Assembly: GCA_963674835.2 (NCBI GenBank)
Contig: CAXXKC010000003.1
Coordinates: forward strand, 2,728,001-2,792,000
Origin: G963674835 sp963674835
Lineage (GTDB): Bacteria; Planctomycetota; Planctomycetia; Pirellulales; Thermoguttaceae
DNA length: 64,000 nt
Direction: 5' to 3'
The position numbers and the translations under genes were made by a program. The notes below the pieces were generated by a model. That model was not told the origin of the DNA and did no database searches. It saw only the letters and a list, made by a program, of their open reading frames with translations. Positions 25,633 through 34,261 of this stretch are shown one piece after another; within the stretch, counting starts at the first letter, position 1, and each line of letters opens with the position of its first letter.

Positions 25633-26023
25633 AGCTTGCGACATTCACGGAGTGGCGTTCAAACACGGTTCGGTCGTGCTGCTGGCCCGCGTGGTTGGCG
25701 CCGACGGCTCGCCGCTGGTCCCCTCCCAGATCACCTCGGCCCGCTACACCGTCGAGCTGTTGGACGAGGCCGACGCCGACGTGGCCACCCCCGTAGCCGC
25801 CCACACGGCGGTGCAGGTCGCCGTCGCCGGGCTGCTGAGCGAAACGCTCCTGATCGACGACACCTGGGAAGTCGACGACCTGGGCTACAACTTCCGGCAC
25901 GAACTCGATGTCTCGGCCCAACCCGCGTTCGACATTGCCGGGCGCAACTACCGCGTCGTCTTCGAGCTGGTCCCCGCCAACGGGCAAGTGATTCTCGTGC
26001 GATTCCGCGTCCACATCATCTGA
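25625..26023 (+). CDS. Putative virion protein, beta-rich
   Basis: The 132-aa protein (MAEACDIHGVAFKHGSVVLL) shows strand-rich alternation and a YRVVFELVPANGQVILVRFR C terminus typical of small tail or capsid accessory proteins. It overlaps the preceding gene by 8 bases. No family is recognised. Confidence 0.5.
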   Translation: MAEACDIHGVAFKHGSVVLLARVVGADGSPLVPSQITSARYTVELLDEADADVATPVAAHTAVQVAVAGLLSETLLIDDTWEVDDLGYNFRHELDVSAQPAFDIAGRNYRVVFELVPANGQVILVRFRVHII

Positions 26024-26033
26024 GGAAACGCCC

Positions 26034-26249
26034 ATGTCCAGCGATGCCCAACAGATTGCCGCCATCCGCAGCCAGACCCTGGCGCTGCTGGCAGAGCTCA
26101 CCGCGCACCCCAAGCCGACCTACGTCGTCGACGGCCAGACCGTAGCCTGGAACGACTACCTCCAGCGCCTGCGCGAAACCGTCGATTGGTGTGATCGGAA
26201 GCTGGCGGACGAAGAACCCTTCGAAATCCACTCCCAAGGGATCTCCTGA
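26034..26249 (+). CDS. Small helical phage protein
   Basis: The 71-aa protein is mostly alpha-helical (IAAIRSQTLALLAELTAH) with a short middle strand pair (PTYVVDGQTVAWNDYL). GAGGAAAC precedes the ATG and the stop overlaps the next start, as is common for connector-module genes. Function unknown. Confidence 0.5.
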   Translation: MSSDAQQIAAIRSQTLALLAELTAHPKPTYVVDGQTVAWNDYLQRLRETVDWCDRKLADEEPFEIHSQGIS

Positions 26250-26893
26250 TGTCCGCCTCCTTCGACCCCGGCAACGATTTCGCCGACGTGACCGACGGCC
26301 TCGAGCTGGTAACACTCCGCCGGCCGGGCACCTCGATCCTCGTCTCGGATATCCACGCTCTGCCGCGAGCCGCGCACCTCGTCAGCGTGGAACGGTCCGA
26401 CGGGCAATATGCAACGCACGACGTCGTCTGGCACCTGCCGGCCGGCCAGTTGCCCGTCGCGCCCCAACCGGGCGACGTGCTCGTCGCCGCTGACGACTGC
26501 TGTTGGACCGTGCTGACGGCACAGAAAGCCACGCTCGCCAGCCGTTGGCGATGCGTTTGCCGAAATCTCGCCGCCCTTCACGGACTCGATCTGTATATCG
26601 ACATCCAGCAGGCCTCCTACCACAAAGACGATCACGGCCAAGAGCAAATCGCCTGGCACACGTGGCGCGCCGGGCTGCGAGCGAAAATCCAACCCAACAC
26701 GGCGAAGACCACCGACACGCACGACCACCCCGCAACCGTCGCACGCTATCGGATCTACTGCGCGGAAGACCTCGACCTGAACCACCACCATCGCATCCGC
26801 GGTCCGGACGGGACCACGTACCAGGTTCTCGGTATGACCAAGGCCCAGCGGATTGATGCCCTGCTCGAAATCGACGCGGTGAAAACGCCATGA
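26249..26893 (+). CDS. Putative head-tail connector or neck protein
   Basis: The 214-aa protein contains strand patterns around LELVTLRRPGTSILVSDIH, a DLYIDIQQASYHKDD segment and a C-terminal YQVLGMTKAQRIDALLEID that recalls head-closure proteins. It lies between a small helical gene and a tail-completion-like gene, with overlapping start and stop codons on both sides. The assignment rests mostly on order. Confidence 0.45.
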   Translation: MSASFDPGNDFADVTDGLELVTLRRPGTSILVSDIHALPRAAHLVSVERSDGQYATHDVVWHLPAGQLPVAPQPGDVLVAADDCCWTVLTAQKATLASRWRCVCRNLAALHGLDLYIDIQQASYHKDDHGQEQIAWHTWRAGLRAKIQPNTAKTTDTHDHPATVARYRIYCAEDLDLNHHHRIRGPDGTTYQVLGMTKAQRIDALLEIDAVKTP

Positions 26894-27294
26894 CCCTGGA
26901 ACAGGCGATCCACCAACGCTGGGCGGCCTATGCGCCGTTGAACAACCTCCTGGCCGCCGACCGGCTGACGACCGGCCGCGCGCTGCGCACCGAGCCACCC
27001 CATGCCACGCTCCGGCGCGAGAAGACGCAGACCGTCTGCCACACGAACGACGGCCGCATCGATGAGATCGGCCTTCGCATCGACCTGTGGTACGCCGACT
27101 TCGGCGCCGGCCGCGCCGTGATCGATCAAATCGGGGCCGCTTTCGGCGGGTGCTCGCTCGACCTCGATGCCGACGAGCAAGTGCTCGTCGTGCGCTGTAC
27201 GAACCAGTCCGACAGCCAGCACGACGACGGCCTCTGGCAGTTCACCGTGCTTCTGTCGGCACGCCTCTACCTTCCACTGAGTGACGAACCATGA
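26890..27294 (+). CDS. Tail completion / DUF3168-like protein
   Basis: The 134-aa protein has the layout of tail-terminator-type proteins: an N-terminal helix (LEQAIHQRWAAYAPLNNLLA), a basic loop with TGRALRTEPPHATLRREKTQ, and strands IGLRIDLWYADFGAG and LWQFTVLLSARLYL. It starts within an ATGA overlap and ends within one. The family call is tentative. Confidence 0.5.
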   Translation: MTLEQAIHQRWAAYAPLNNLLAADRLTTGRALRTEPPHATLRREKTQTVCHTNDGRIDEIGLRIDLWYADFGAGRAVIDQIGAAFGGCSLDLDADEQVLVVRCTNQSDSQHDDGLWQFTVLLSARLYLPLSDEP

Positions 27295-27830
27295 CCACCT
27301 CTCTACGAAGCGTTCTGGAGACCAAGCTCGGATGGACCTGGCGCGATGCCGTCGGCACGTCGGTCATCGTCAATCGCAACCGGCTCTCGTTCGGCCGCGA
27401 AATGCCTGACGGCGGCGACCCCGGCCAAGCCGACGCCGTGTGGCACCTCGAGCAACACGTCCTCGCCCAAGACGAATCGATCCTGCTGCCGCTGGACGCC
27501 CTGGAGCAAACGCTCTTCGGCGACACCATTCTCATCCCCATGAGCCGCGTCAAGGCCATCCTCGTCGTCAACCGAAACACGTCCGGCGATGCCTACCTTC
27601 TGGTCGGCGGGGCCGCTTTCAACGAATGGAGCGAGCCGTTCGGCACCTTCGGCGACACCGTCCGCGTCATGCCCGACAGCCCGCTTCTATTGAGCCATCT
27701 CCGCGATGGCTGGCAGGTCGGCCCCGCCGGAAGTGTCCTGCGCATCGTCGCTCTGGATGGCCCCGTTACTTTCGACATCGCCATTCTCGGCGTCCTCGAC
27801 CCGGGCACTGCCTCCACCAGCAGTGGATAG
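27291..27830 (+). CDS. Putative virion or tail protein
   Basis: This 179-aa protein contains strand-rich segments (TSVIVNRNRLSFGREMPDGG, RVKAILVVNRNTSGDAYLLV) and no membrane helix. It overlaps the preceding gene by 4 bases. Position suggests a tail or neck component. No family recognised. Confidence 0.45.
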   Translation: MTTSLRSVLETKLGWTWRDAVGTSVIVNRNRLSFGREMPDGGDPGQADAVWHLEQHVLAQDESILLPLDALEQTLFGDTILIPMSRVKAILVVNRNTSGDAYLLVGGAAFNEWSEPFGTFGDTVRVMPDSPLLLSHLRDGWQVGPAGSVLRIVALDGPVTFDIAILGVLDPGTASTSSG

Positions 27831-27901
27831 CGACCGGCCAAGGCGGCTCGCTGCGTCCGATCTCCGCATTTCCATTCCCGTTCGCGAAGCTTCGAATTCC
27901 C

Positions 27902-28747
27902 ATGCCTGTCCCTTTCAAAGAACTCGGCGGCTCGCCGACCGAATCCTACGGCCTGGACGGCTTCCAAGCCGAACGACGCTTCCTCATTGCCTGGGAAGAC
28001 CGCGATGCGTTCGCCGTCGACGTCCTCGGAGTCGTTACGGAGTACGGTGGGCGGACCTGGGCCAGCTATCCCGGCAAGTCGTCCGTCTTCGCCGTCAGCC
28101 TCCACTACGAGCCGTTCGATCCCAATGGCCTGGATCCCCAAGCCTTCACCGATCTGACCACCGATCTGAACAGCTATAGCAACTCGCTGGCCAAGGCCGT
28201 GGTCAAGTACCGCACGGTCAATCTCCGCGACCGCACCGACGGCCCGGAAAACGAAATCGGCACCTACCTAACCTACCGAATGTCCTACGCGACGGTCGAA
28301 GAGCCGATCACGCCGCAAGGTTGGGTGTGGGTCGATCAGCCCACGTTGCCCGCGCCGGAGGATCTGGCCCTGGTCAAGGTCGTTCCGGTCACCGAGCACG
28401 AGTTGGTCTGGCAGCAAGTCGTCCGCCCACCCTGGGACACCATCCGCCAACTCCAAGGCAAACTCAACTCCACCGAATTCCTCAGCTGTCCCGCCGGAAC
28501 TCTCCTGTTCGTCGGCGCCAAGGCCAACAAACTCTACCGCTCCGGGTTCGATGCCGGCGAATCGGACTTCTGCTGGGAAATCGCCTATCTGTTCCGCGAA
28601 AAGGCCATCAAACAAGGCGGCCAAACCTACGGATGGAACCACGCCTATCGCGACGATCCGGCCGGCTGGGCCGAACTGACCAACGGCTCCAGCCTGCTCT
28701 ACGATACGGCCGAGTTCCTGCCGCTCTTCCAGTCTGCAAGCGATTGA
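27902..28747 (+). CDS. Putative phage structural protein
   Basis: The 281-aa protein begins MPVPFKELGGSPTESYG and has an N-terminal beta domain, a helical middle and a C-terminal domain with LSCPAGTLLFVGAKANKLYR. No family was recognised. It is the last gene of structural appearance before the glycosyltransferases and overlaps the first of them (TGATG). The frame is open far upstream (to 27440), but that part antagonises the gene at 27291-27830 and is a shadow. Confidence 0.5.
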   Translation: MPVPFKELGGSPTESYGLDGFQAERRFLIAWEDRDAFAVDVLGVVTEYGGRTWASYPGKSSVFAVSLHYEPFDPNGLDPQAFTDLTTDLNSYSNSLAKAVVKYRTVNLRDRTDGPENEIGTYLTYRMSYATVEEPITPQGWVWVDQPTLPAPEDLALVKVVPVTEHELVWQQVVRPPWDTIRQLQGKLNSTEFLSCPAGTLLFVGAKANKLYRSGFDAGESDFCWEIAYLFREKAIKQGGQTYGWNHAYRDDPAGWAELTNGSSLLYDTAEFLPLFQSASD

Positions 28748-29892
28748 TGACCGCACACCCACGACCAAGCACGCGTCGCGTCGTTGTCTTCGGCATGCCC
28801 GGCCACCTCGGCGGAGCCAATACCGAGTGCTGGCACACCGTGCGTCTGTGGCGGCAGCACGGACTCGACATCTCCCTGATTCCCACCTGGCATGCCGACG
28901 AACACTGGCAATCGCGACTGGAAGCCATCGGCTGCCGCATACTCCTCGGCAGACCCGATCGCCTCGACCGCATCGACGGATTGCACGGCAGCGTCGTCGT
29001 CTCCTTCTGCAACTCCCACTTCCTCCGTTGCGCCGAACGGCTCCGCGCCCTGGGCTGCCGTACCATCTGGCTCAACTGCATGACGTGGCTCTTCGCCGCC
29101 GAGAGATTGCACTATCGCCACTGCGGCCCCTTCGACGCGTACGTCTTCCAGAGCCATTACCAGCAGGCGCAGCTCCAGCCGCAACTGGAACGATTCGGCG
29201 TGCGGCCCCAGCAATGCCATCGCATCCGCGGGGCCTTCTGCTGGGACGAGTTCCCCTTCGCGCCTCTAGGACATGCTGCCGACAACCCCCTGGTGCTCGG
29301 ACGCATCAGCCGCGCCTCGCCCGACAAGTTCCATGTCGACAGTTGGGCCATCTATGGCCGGCTCCCGCTGCCGATCCACGTCCGCATCCTAGGCTGTGAT
29401 CGCCGCATCGAGCGCCGCTTGGGCCGCCCTCCGGTATGGGCCGAATGCCTCGCCGCCGGATCGGAGCCCGCCGATCGCTTCTACCACACGCTCCATTGCC
29501 TCGTTCCGCTCAACGGGGGCGCGGCCGAAAACTGGCCTCGCTGCGGCCTGGAGGCCATGGCCGCCGGCGTGCCGGTCGTCGCGGAAAACCGCTGGGGTTG
29601 GCCGGAGATGATCCGTCACGGCCACACCGGCTTCCTTTGGAACACTCACGACGAACTGGCCCACATCGTCGAGAGGCTCGGCCGCGACGAGCGTCTCCGT
29701 TTGCAAGTCGCCCATCGCGCCAGGCACGCCCTCGAAACCGACCTGGCCGATCGGCAAACGCTTTGGGCCGCTTGGGAATCTCTCTTCCGCTCACTGGGTA
29801 TCGAGACCAATGCGACGCATGTTGCGAGCAAAGGACGGCCGGAACACGGCGAACGTGGCAGCCGCTGCCGTGCTGCGTCCCAGTCGATCTGA
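28747..29892 (+). CDS. Glycosyltransferase, GT-B fold (GT4-like)
   Basis: The 381-aa protein has an N-terminal Rossmann half (VVVFGMPGHLGGANTECWHT) and a C-terminal nucleotide-sugar-binding half with the GT4 pattern HCLVPLNGGAAENWPRCGLE, then AMAAGVPVVAENRWGWPEMI and HGHTGFLWNTHDELA. No signal peptide or membrane helix is seen, so it should act in the cytoplasm. Its ATG overlaps the stop of the structural gene before it, so it is part of the phage transcription unit. The sugar and acceptor are unknown. Confidence 0.8.
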   Translation: MTAHPRPSTRRVVVFGMPGHLGGANTECWHTVRLWRQHGLDISLIPTWHADEHWQSRLEAIGCRILLGRPDRLDRIDGLHGSVVVSFCNSHFLRCAERLRALGCRTIWLNCMTWLFAAERLHYRHCGPFDAYVFQSHYQQAQLQPQLERFGVRPQQCHRIRGAFCWDEFPFAPLGHAADNPLVLGRISRASPDKFHVDSWAIYGRLPLPIHVRILGCDRRIERRLGRPPVWAECLAAGSEPADRFYHTLHCLVPLNGGAAENWPRCGLEAMAAGVPVVAENRWGWPEMIRHGHTGFLWNTHDELAHIVERLGRDERLRLQVAHRARHALETDLADRQTLWAAWESLFRSLGIETNATHVASKGRPEHGERGSRCRAASQSI

Positions 29893-29917
29893 CGCGTGCT
29901 ACGACGGAAATACAACC

Positions 29918-30634
29918 ATGAAGATCGCCGCGGTTTGCTGCACCTATCACCGGCCCAGACTGCTGGGCTGCCTCATCGATTGCTTCCTCAAGCAGGACTA
30001 TCCACCCTCGCAACGCGAGTTGCTCATCCTCGACGATGCCGGCCAATACGACAGCCAGCAAGGCGAGGGCTGGCGCCTCGTGTCGGTCGACAAGAGATTT
30101 CCCACGCTGGGGCAAAAGCGCAACGCCGCTGCCCAGTTGGTCTCGTCCGAAGTCAATGCGCTGGCCGTCTGGGACGACGACGATCTCTATCTGCCCTGGG
30201 CGCTGCGGGCATCGGTCGCCGCACTCCAAGTGGCTCCCTGGTCGCGGCCTGGCCTTGTCCTGCACCAGCAACCCGACGGAACCCTCCGGCAGCATCAGAC
30301 CGGCGGTCTCTTCCACGGCGGATGGGCCTACACATGCGACGCATTCTGGAGTATCGACGGCTACACGGCCATGAACAACGGCGAGGACCAGGATCTCGCC
30401 CGCCGAATGACGGCCGCCGGCATCGCCTTCGCCGATCCCATCCAGTTGCAGTTCCTCCCCTTCTACGTCTACCGGCTCGGCGTCGTCGAAGGCTATCACC
30501 TTTCCAGCCTGCCCGCCGACGGATACCAGAAGCTGGGCGTCCGGCCCGCAACCAAACGCCATCTAGTGATCGGCCCCAGACGCCAGTACAGCGAGTCCAG
30601 CATTCAGCCCGGCATCCATCCGAGGGTCTTCTGA
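29918..30634 (+). CDS. Glycosyltransferase, GT-A fold (GT2-like)
   Basis: The 238-aa protein begins with KIAAVCCTYHRPRLLGCLID, the GT2 family opening, carries the metal-binding acidic cluster VWDDDDLYLPW near residue 90, and a GEDQDLARRMTAAG motif near residue 165 as in processive or polymer-decorating GT2 enzymes. It follows the GT4-like gene after 25 bases and overlaps the third gene at TGATG. Acceptor unknown. Confidence 0.85.
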   Translation: MKIAAVCCTYHRPRLLGCLIDCFLKQDYPPSQRELLILDDAGQYDSQQGEGWRLVSVDKRFPTLGQKRNAAAQLVSSEVNALAVWDDDDLYLPWALRASVAALQVAPWSRPGLVLHQQPDGTLRQHQTGGLFHGGWAYTCDAFWSIDGYTAMNNGEDQDLARRMTAAGIAFADPIQLQFLPFYVYRLGVVEGYHLSSLPADGYQKLGVRPATKRHLVIGPRRQYSESSIQPGIHPRVF

Positions 30635-31515
30635 TGCGCGTTCGCCTCGTACGTCCCGTCGAAACGCCCGGTCGCTGGGGACCGCAAAACGGCCAGTTCG
30701 CCCTGCAAAAGGCACTTCGCCGGCCGGTCGATCGCGATGTTTCCTGGCTCACCATCGGCGGCCGCCCTCGCCCGGACGAACTCCCCTGGTTCTGGTGCTG
30801 GCTGGATCGGCCCGCCGCCGCACACTGGATTCGCCAAAGCCGAATGTTCGTCCAGGGCCCCAATACCTTGTTCCTCGACAGCCGCCATCCGCGCTCGGAC
30901 GCCCTGGAAGAAACCCTCTTGGATACCCACCTCTGCCGGCTCATGTTCACCGAGTCGCAGTGGTACCGCCAGTTGATCCTGCAGCATCGTGGTCCGCTCA
31001 ACCGCGCCCCGATTGTGCTTTGGCCGTACCCGATCGATCCCCGGCCCGGCGGCCCTGTGAAACCGGCGACGTACGATCTGCTGATCTATGTGAAATCAGC
31101 CAACTGCGCTTCCCTGGTCGCGTCGCTGCAGAACCACTTCCGACGCTCCTTCGTCATTCGCTATGGCGACTACCGGCGCGACGACCTCTGGGCAGCCGCT
31201 CGCCGCTCCCGTGCGTGCTGCTATCTGTCCGACGATGACCGGGGTCCCCTGGCCCTGGCCGAAATCCTGCTCTGTGGTTGCCCAGTTGTCGGCGTACCGA
31301 CCGGAGCGCCATTCCTTCAGCCCGGCCGCACCGGCGACTTCATCGATCGATGGGAAACCGGCGCCTGCCTCGACGCCCTCAATATCTGTCTCCAACTCGA
31401 TCGCGCCGAAGTAGCCGACATCGCTGCCGGACAGTTCGACACCCAGCGCATCGTCAACACCATACTCGATGCGCTCGACCAGGCACGCCAAACCCCCGGC
31501 CCCGAGCCATTGTAG
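30634..31515 (+). CDS. Glycosyltransferase-like protein, GT-B half
   Basis: The 293-aa protein has a C-terminal Rossmann-like half with LAEILLCGCPVVGVPTGAPF and YDLLIYVKSANCASLVASLQ, consistent with a GT-B transferase whose N-terminal half is divergent. Its start overlaps the preceding GT2 gene. It ends one base before a palindromic repeat that marks the right edge of the phage block. Confidence 0.65.
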   Translation: MRVRLVRPVETPGRWGPQNGQFALQKALRRPVDRDVSWLTIGGRPRPDELPWFWCWLDRPAAAHWIRQSRMFVQGPNTLFLDSRHPRSDALEETLLDTHLCRLMFTESQWYRQLILQHRGPLNRAPIVLWPYPIDPRPGGPVKPATYDLLIYVKSANCASLVASLQNHFRRSFVIRYGDYRRDDLWAAARRSRACCYLSDDDRGPLALAEILLCGCPVVGVPTGAPFLQPGRTGDFIDRWETGACLDALNICLQLDRAEVADIAAGQFDTQRIVNTILDALDQARQTPGPEPL

Positions 31516-31535
31516 CACAGCCGCCTCCGGCTGTG
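31516..31535 (+). repeat. Palindrome (cacagccg / cggctgtg) at the end of the phage block
   Basis: An 8-bp perfect stem with a 4-nt loop starts directly after the stop of the last glycosyltransferase. The converging HTH gene ends 41 bases later. It is a relative of the repeat at 13642 and may serve as a weak terminator. Confidence 0.6.
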
Positions 31536-31575
31536 ATCACCGCCAAACAAACCCGCCACCCGCACCGCCCACCCC

Positions 31576-32076
31576 TCATCCTTCCACCCTCGCCATCACC
31601 TTTTCGTACATCATTTCCACGATCCCACGAATCAGATCCGCATCGCTGCTCTCCAACAGAACGGCCAACTTCTCGTGCAACTGACGGTTGTGGTTCATCT
31701 GCCGCACCGCCTGCACCGTCCCCTCCGCCGTCAATGGCCCGCCCGTCCCGACGCGGCTGTGCAGTTCGTCAAAATCCAAATCGGTCCAGCCGGCAAACAG
31801 ATCGGGACAATCGGCGATCACTTCTTCGACGACCGGATTCGTCCGAAAGTCAAACTGCCGATATAGCAACTGTACCGGGTCCAGAAAGAACTCGTCGCTC
31901 GATACCGCGAGTCCCTCAGCCAGGCGCGTGAGCGTCCGCGCGTGCGGCCGGTGGGAACCATCTAGGATGCCTTTGACCGTCCGAACATCCAGACCAGTAC
32001 GCTGGACCACCTCCTCGATGGTCACCCCCAGATTGGCCATCACCCTCCGAAGGTTCTTCCCGGTATGTTCCGTCAT
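31576..32076 (-). CDS. HTH transcriptional regulator
   Basis: The 166-aa protein has an N-terminal Xre-like helix-turn-helix (LGVTIEEVVQRTGLDVRTVK, then GILDGSHRPHARTLTRLAEGL) and a C-terminal helical domain (MNHNRQLHEKLAVLLESSD) of unknown ligand. The start at 32076 is preferred over 32166 because GGGGG lies 5 bases before it and because the longer frame would start inside the palindromic promoter region. It probably represses its own promoter at 32137-32179. It reads toward the phage block and could control it, but that is inference. Confidence 0.8.
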   Translation of the reverse strand: MTEHTGKNLRRVMANLGVTIEEVVQRTGLDVRTVKGILDGSHRPHARTLTRLAEGLAVSSDEFFLDPVQLLYRQFDFRTNPVVEEVIADCPDLFAGWTDLDFDELHSRVGTGGPLTAEGTVQAVRQMNHNRQLHEKLAVLLESSDADLIRGIVEMMYEKVMARVEG

Positions 32077-32136
32077 GGCAACCCCCTGTCTCCCGGAAGC
32101 ATGCTCGTGCCGGACGTCGACGAGACCCTCTTGACT

Positions 32137-32179
32137 CGATAGTGTACGTATGTATACTATCGCCATCGTCGCCCGTCAA
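32137..32179 (-). promoter_or_regulatory. Operator-promoter of the HTH gene
   Basis: The 26-bp imperfect palindrome at 32137-32162 (cgatagtgtac / gtatactatcg, only transition mismatches) overlaps a minus-strand promoter, TTGACG (32174-32179), 17-bp spacer, TATACA (32151-32156). On the plus strand TTGACT (32131-32136) and TATACT (32153-32158) are 16 bp apart, so divergent transcription through the same operator is possible. Confidence 0.65.
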
Positions 32180-32885
32180 GGCATAAGTTGGAACAATTGT
32201 GAATTGCCGACCCAAATACGACAACCGGTCCATCCTTCGCTTTTTGTCCGGTCACGGGAGTTCCCCCCAATGTCACATGGCCCGAGTACCTCCATCCAAC
32301 GTTACCGTGTGTGGCTTCTTCGTCCGTGTCCCCATTCGACCCAGTTTCCCTCTGGGAACAAACATTCCTGGATAGCCCATGAACCTGCCGAAGTGGGTAC
32401 CGTCTCCGCATGTCGGGCCATACGCTACGTCGAAGCCTTCAACCGAGTTGCGCAACGACTTGGGCGAAGCCTGCGCGCCGTCGCAATACCTGTCGCAATC
32501 CGCTACGACGGTGATCTCCGGCCCGGCCAGATCCTCGCGGAACCCCAAGATCTCCATACGACTCCATCGAGTCCTGGCCTGCGTAGCAGCCGATCCCAAG
32601 ACCACCTGCATTCCGGAGGTACTGCCGATGTAGGGCAGACCTGATGCCCGTGCCGCCTCAAACTCCCTAGTTGCGCGTAGCGATCGACACCGCGTTGTGC
32701 CATGCTTATGGGTACCTGCTGTAATCGCCCACGCCGCGAGCGCTGTGGGCAACGCGTCTGTTTGGATCGAGGCTGTGGCCGACCCGCCGCGCCACACCCT
32801 CCCAGCATTCACGATACTGCAGTCAAAGAAACAGCCTGCCTTGAACGAGAAACAACAACCAACATCTCACCTACGAGGGCCTGCT
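32180..32885 (+). other. 706-bp gap without a convincing gene
   Basis: Between the HTH operator and the oxidoreductase start no open frame has a good ribosome binding site or recognised homology. The longest frames are 32273-32812 on the minus strand (179 codons) and 32150-32644 on the plus strand (164 codons). The region may hold a decayed gene, a long leader or a non-coding RNA from the plus-strand promoter candidate. Confidence 0.4.
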
Positions 32886-34097
32886 ATGAACGACCCCACT
32901 TCCCGCCGTTCCTTCCTGACCGCCATGGGTCTCGGCACGTTTGGCGCCGTCGCCGGCCAGAGTCTATTCACGCAGGCCAATGCCGCGCCCCCCGGCGAGA
33001 AGATCCTGGGCGCCTCCGGCATCCAGACCTCCGAGCGTCCGAAGGGAGTCTGGAAGCCCGTCAGCGACCGAAAGATCCGGGTCGGTATCGTCGGCTACGG
33101 TGTCTGCAAGTTCGGCGCGGCCTTCGGCTTTCAGGATCATCCCAACGTGAGCGTCGCGGCCGTCAGCGATCTGTTTCCCGACCGCTGCGCCGAGTTGGCA
33201 AAGGTATGCCGCTGCGAGAAGACCTATCCGTCGCTCGAGGAACTGGTCAAGGACGACACGCTCGATGCGGTCTTCGTAGCGACCGATGCCCCGAGCCACG
33301 CCAAACACTGCATCGATGTCATGAAGCATGGCAAGCACGTCGCCAGCGCCGTGCCGGCCGTCTTAGGATCACTCGAAGATGCCCAAAAACTCTTCGAAGC
33401 CGTCAAGTCCACCGGCCGCAAGTACATGATGTTTGAAACGTCCTCCTTCCACGACGACTGCCATGCCATGCGAGAAATCTACCGGGCGGGCGGCTTCGGC
33501 AAACTCATCTACAGCGAAGGTGAATACCTGCACTACCACTCCGAACCGATCCCGTCGTTCCGCGAGTGGCGCGTCGGCTTGCCGCCCCAATGGTACCCCA
33601 CCCATTCCAACGCCTACTACGTGTGCGTCACCGGCGGCAGCTTCACCGAGGTCTCGTGCATGGGCATGCCCAGCCTGATCGAGTGGTTCCAGCCCGACAA
33701 CAACGCCTACAAGAACCCCTTCGCCACCGAGGTCGCCCTGATGCGAACCAGCGAAGGTGGCATGGCCCGCATGGCCGTCAGTTGGGATGCCAACTGCCCG
33801 GTCCGCGAAGCCGGCCGCGTCTTCGGACAGCGCGGCTCCGTTGAGTCCGGCACCTACCGCGGCCAAGAGAAGAATCTTCCCAACCTCGAGCGTCCTCCCT
33901 TGCCGCCCAGCATGAAGCCCGGCGGTCACGGCGGCTCACACGGAAACCTCACTAACGAGTTCGTCACCGCCATCCTCGAAGACCGCAAGCCGCTGGTCGA
34001 CATCACGCTGGCACTGAACATGACCGTCGCCGGCATCATGTCCCACCAATCGGCCCTCAAAGACGGCGAAACCCTGAAAATCCCGCAGTTCGCCTGA
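32886..34097 (+). CDS. Tat-exported Gfo/Idh/MocA family oxidoreductase
   Basis: The 403-aa protein opens with a twin-arginine signal (SRRSFLTAMGLGTFGAVAG) and then a Rossmann NAD(P)-binding domain (RVGIVGYGVCKFGAAFGF) followed by DLFPDRCAELAKVC and a GFO_IDH_MocA C-terminal domain. Secreted members of this family are abundant in Planctomycetota and are thought to act in sugar or polyol metabolism; the cofactor is probably bound before export. The start is chosen because the Tat motif follows immediately. Substrate is unknown. Confidence 0.85.
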   Translation: MNDPTSRRSFLTAMGLGTFGAVAGQSLFTQANAAPPGEKILGASGIQTSERPKGVWKPVSDRKIRVGIVGYGVCKFGAAFGFQDHPNVSVAAVSDLFPDRCAELAKVCRCEKTYPSLEELVKDDTLDAVFVATDAPSHAKHCIDVMKHGKHVASAVPAVLGSLEDAQKLFEAVKSTGRKYMMFETSSFHDDCHAMREIYRAGGFGKLIYSEGEYLHYHSEPIPSFREWRVGLPPQWYPTHSNAYYVCVTGGSFTEVSCMGMPSLIEWFQPDNNAYKNPFATEVALMRTSEGGMARMAVSWDANCPVREAGRVFGQRGSVESGTYRGQEKNLPNLERPPLPPSMKPGGHGGSHGNLTNEFVTAILEDRKPLVDITLALNMTVAGIMSHQSALKDGETLKIPQFA

Positions 34098-34261
34098 CGC
34101 GCCAAGACGCACCCTCAGGCACCCGCTTCACGCCAGAAGCCCCATGCTTGCCTTCGCCAGCGCCAGGAATGATCCTGTGTTGCTCGATCGGTGCTACGCG
34201 CAATGACAGCATGCATCGCGATGGCGCCGCTCACTGACGACGTGAGATGCGCAGCGATTCC

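Noticed and set aside
27440..27901. Long 5' extension of the structural gene at 27902
   Set aside because: It runs in another frame through the coding sequence at 27291-27830 and gives an arginine/proline-rich low-complexity translation typical of a shadow.
32273..32812. 179-codon minus-strand frame in the gap upstream of the oxidoreductase
   Set aside because: No ribosome binding site, no recognised domain and unusual composition; kept only as part of an unexplained gap.
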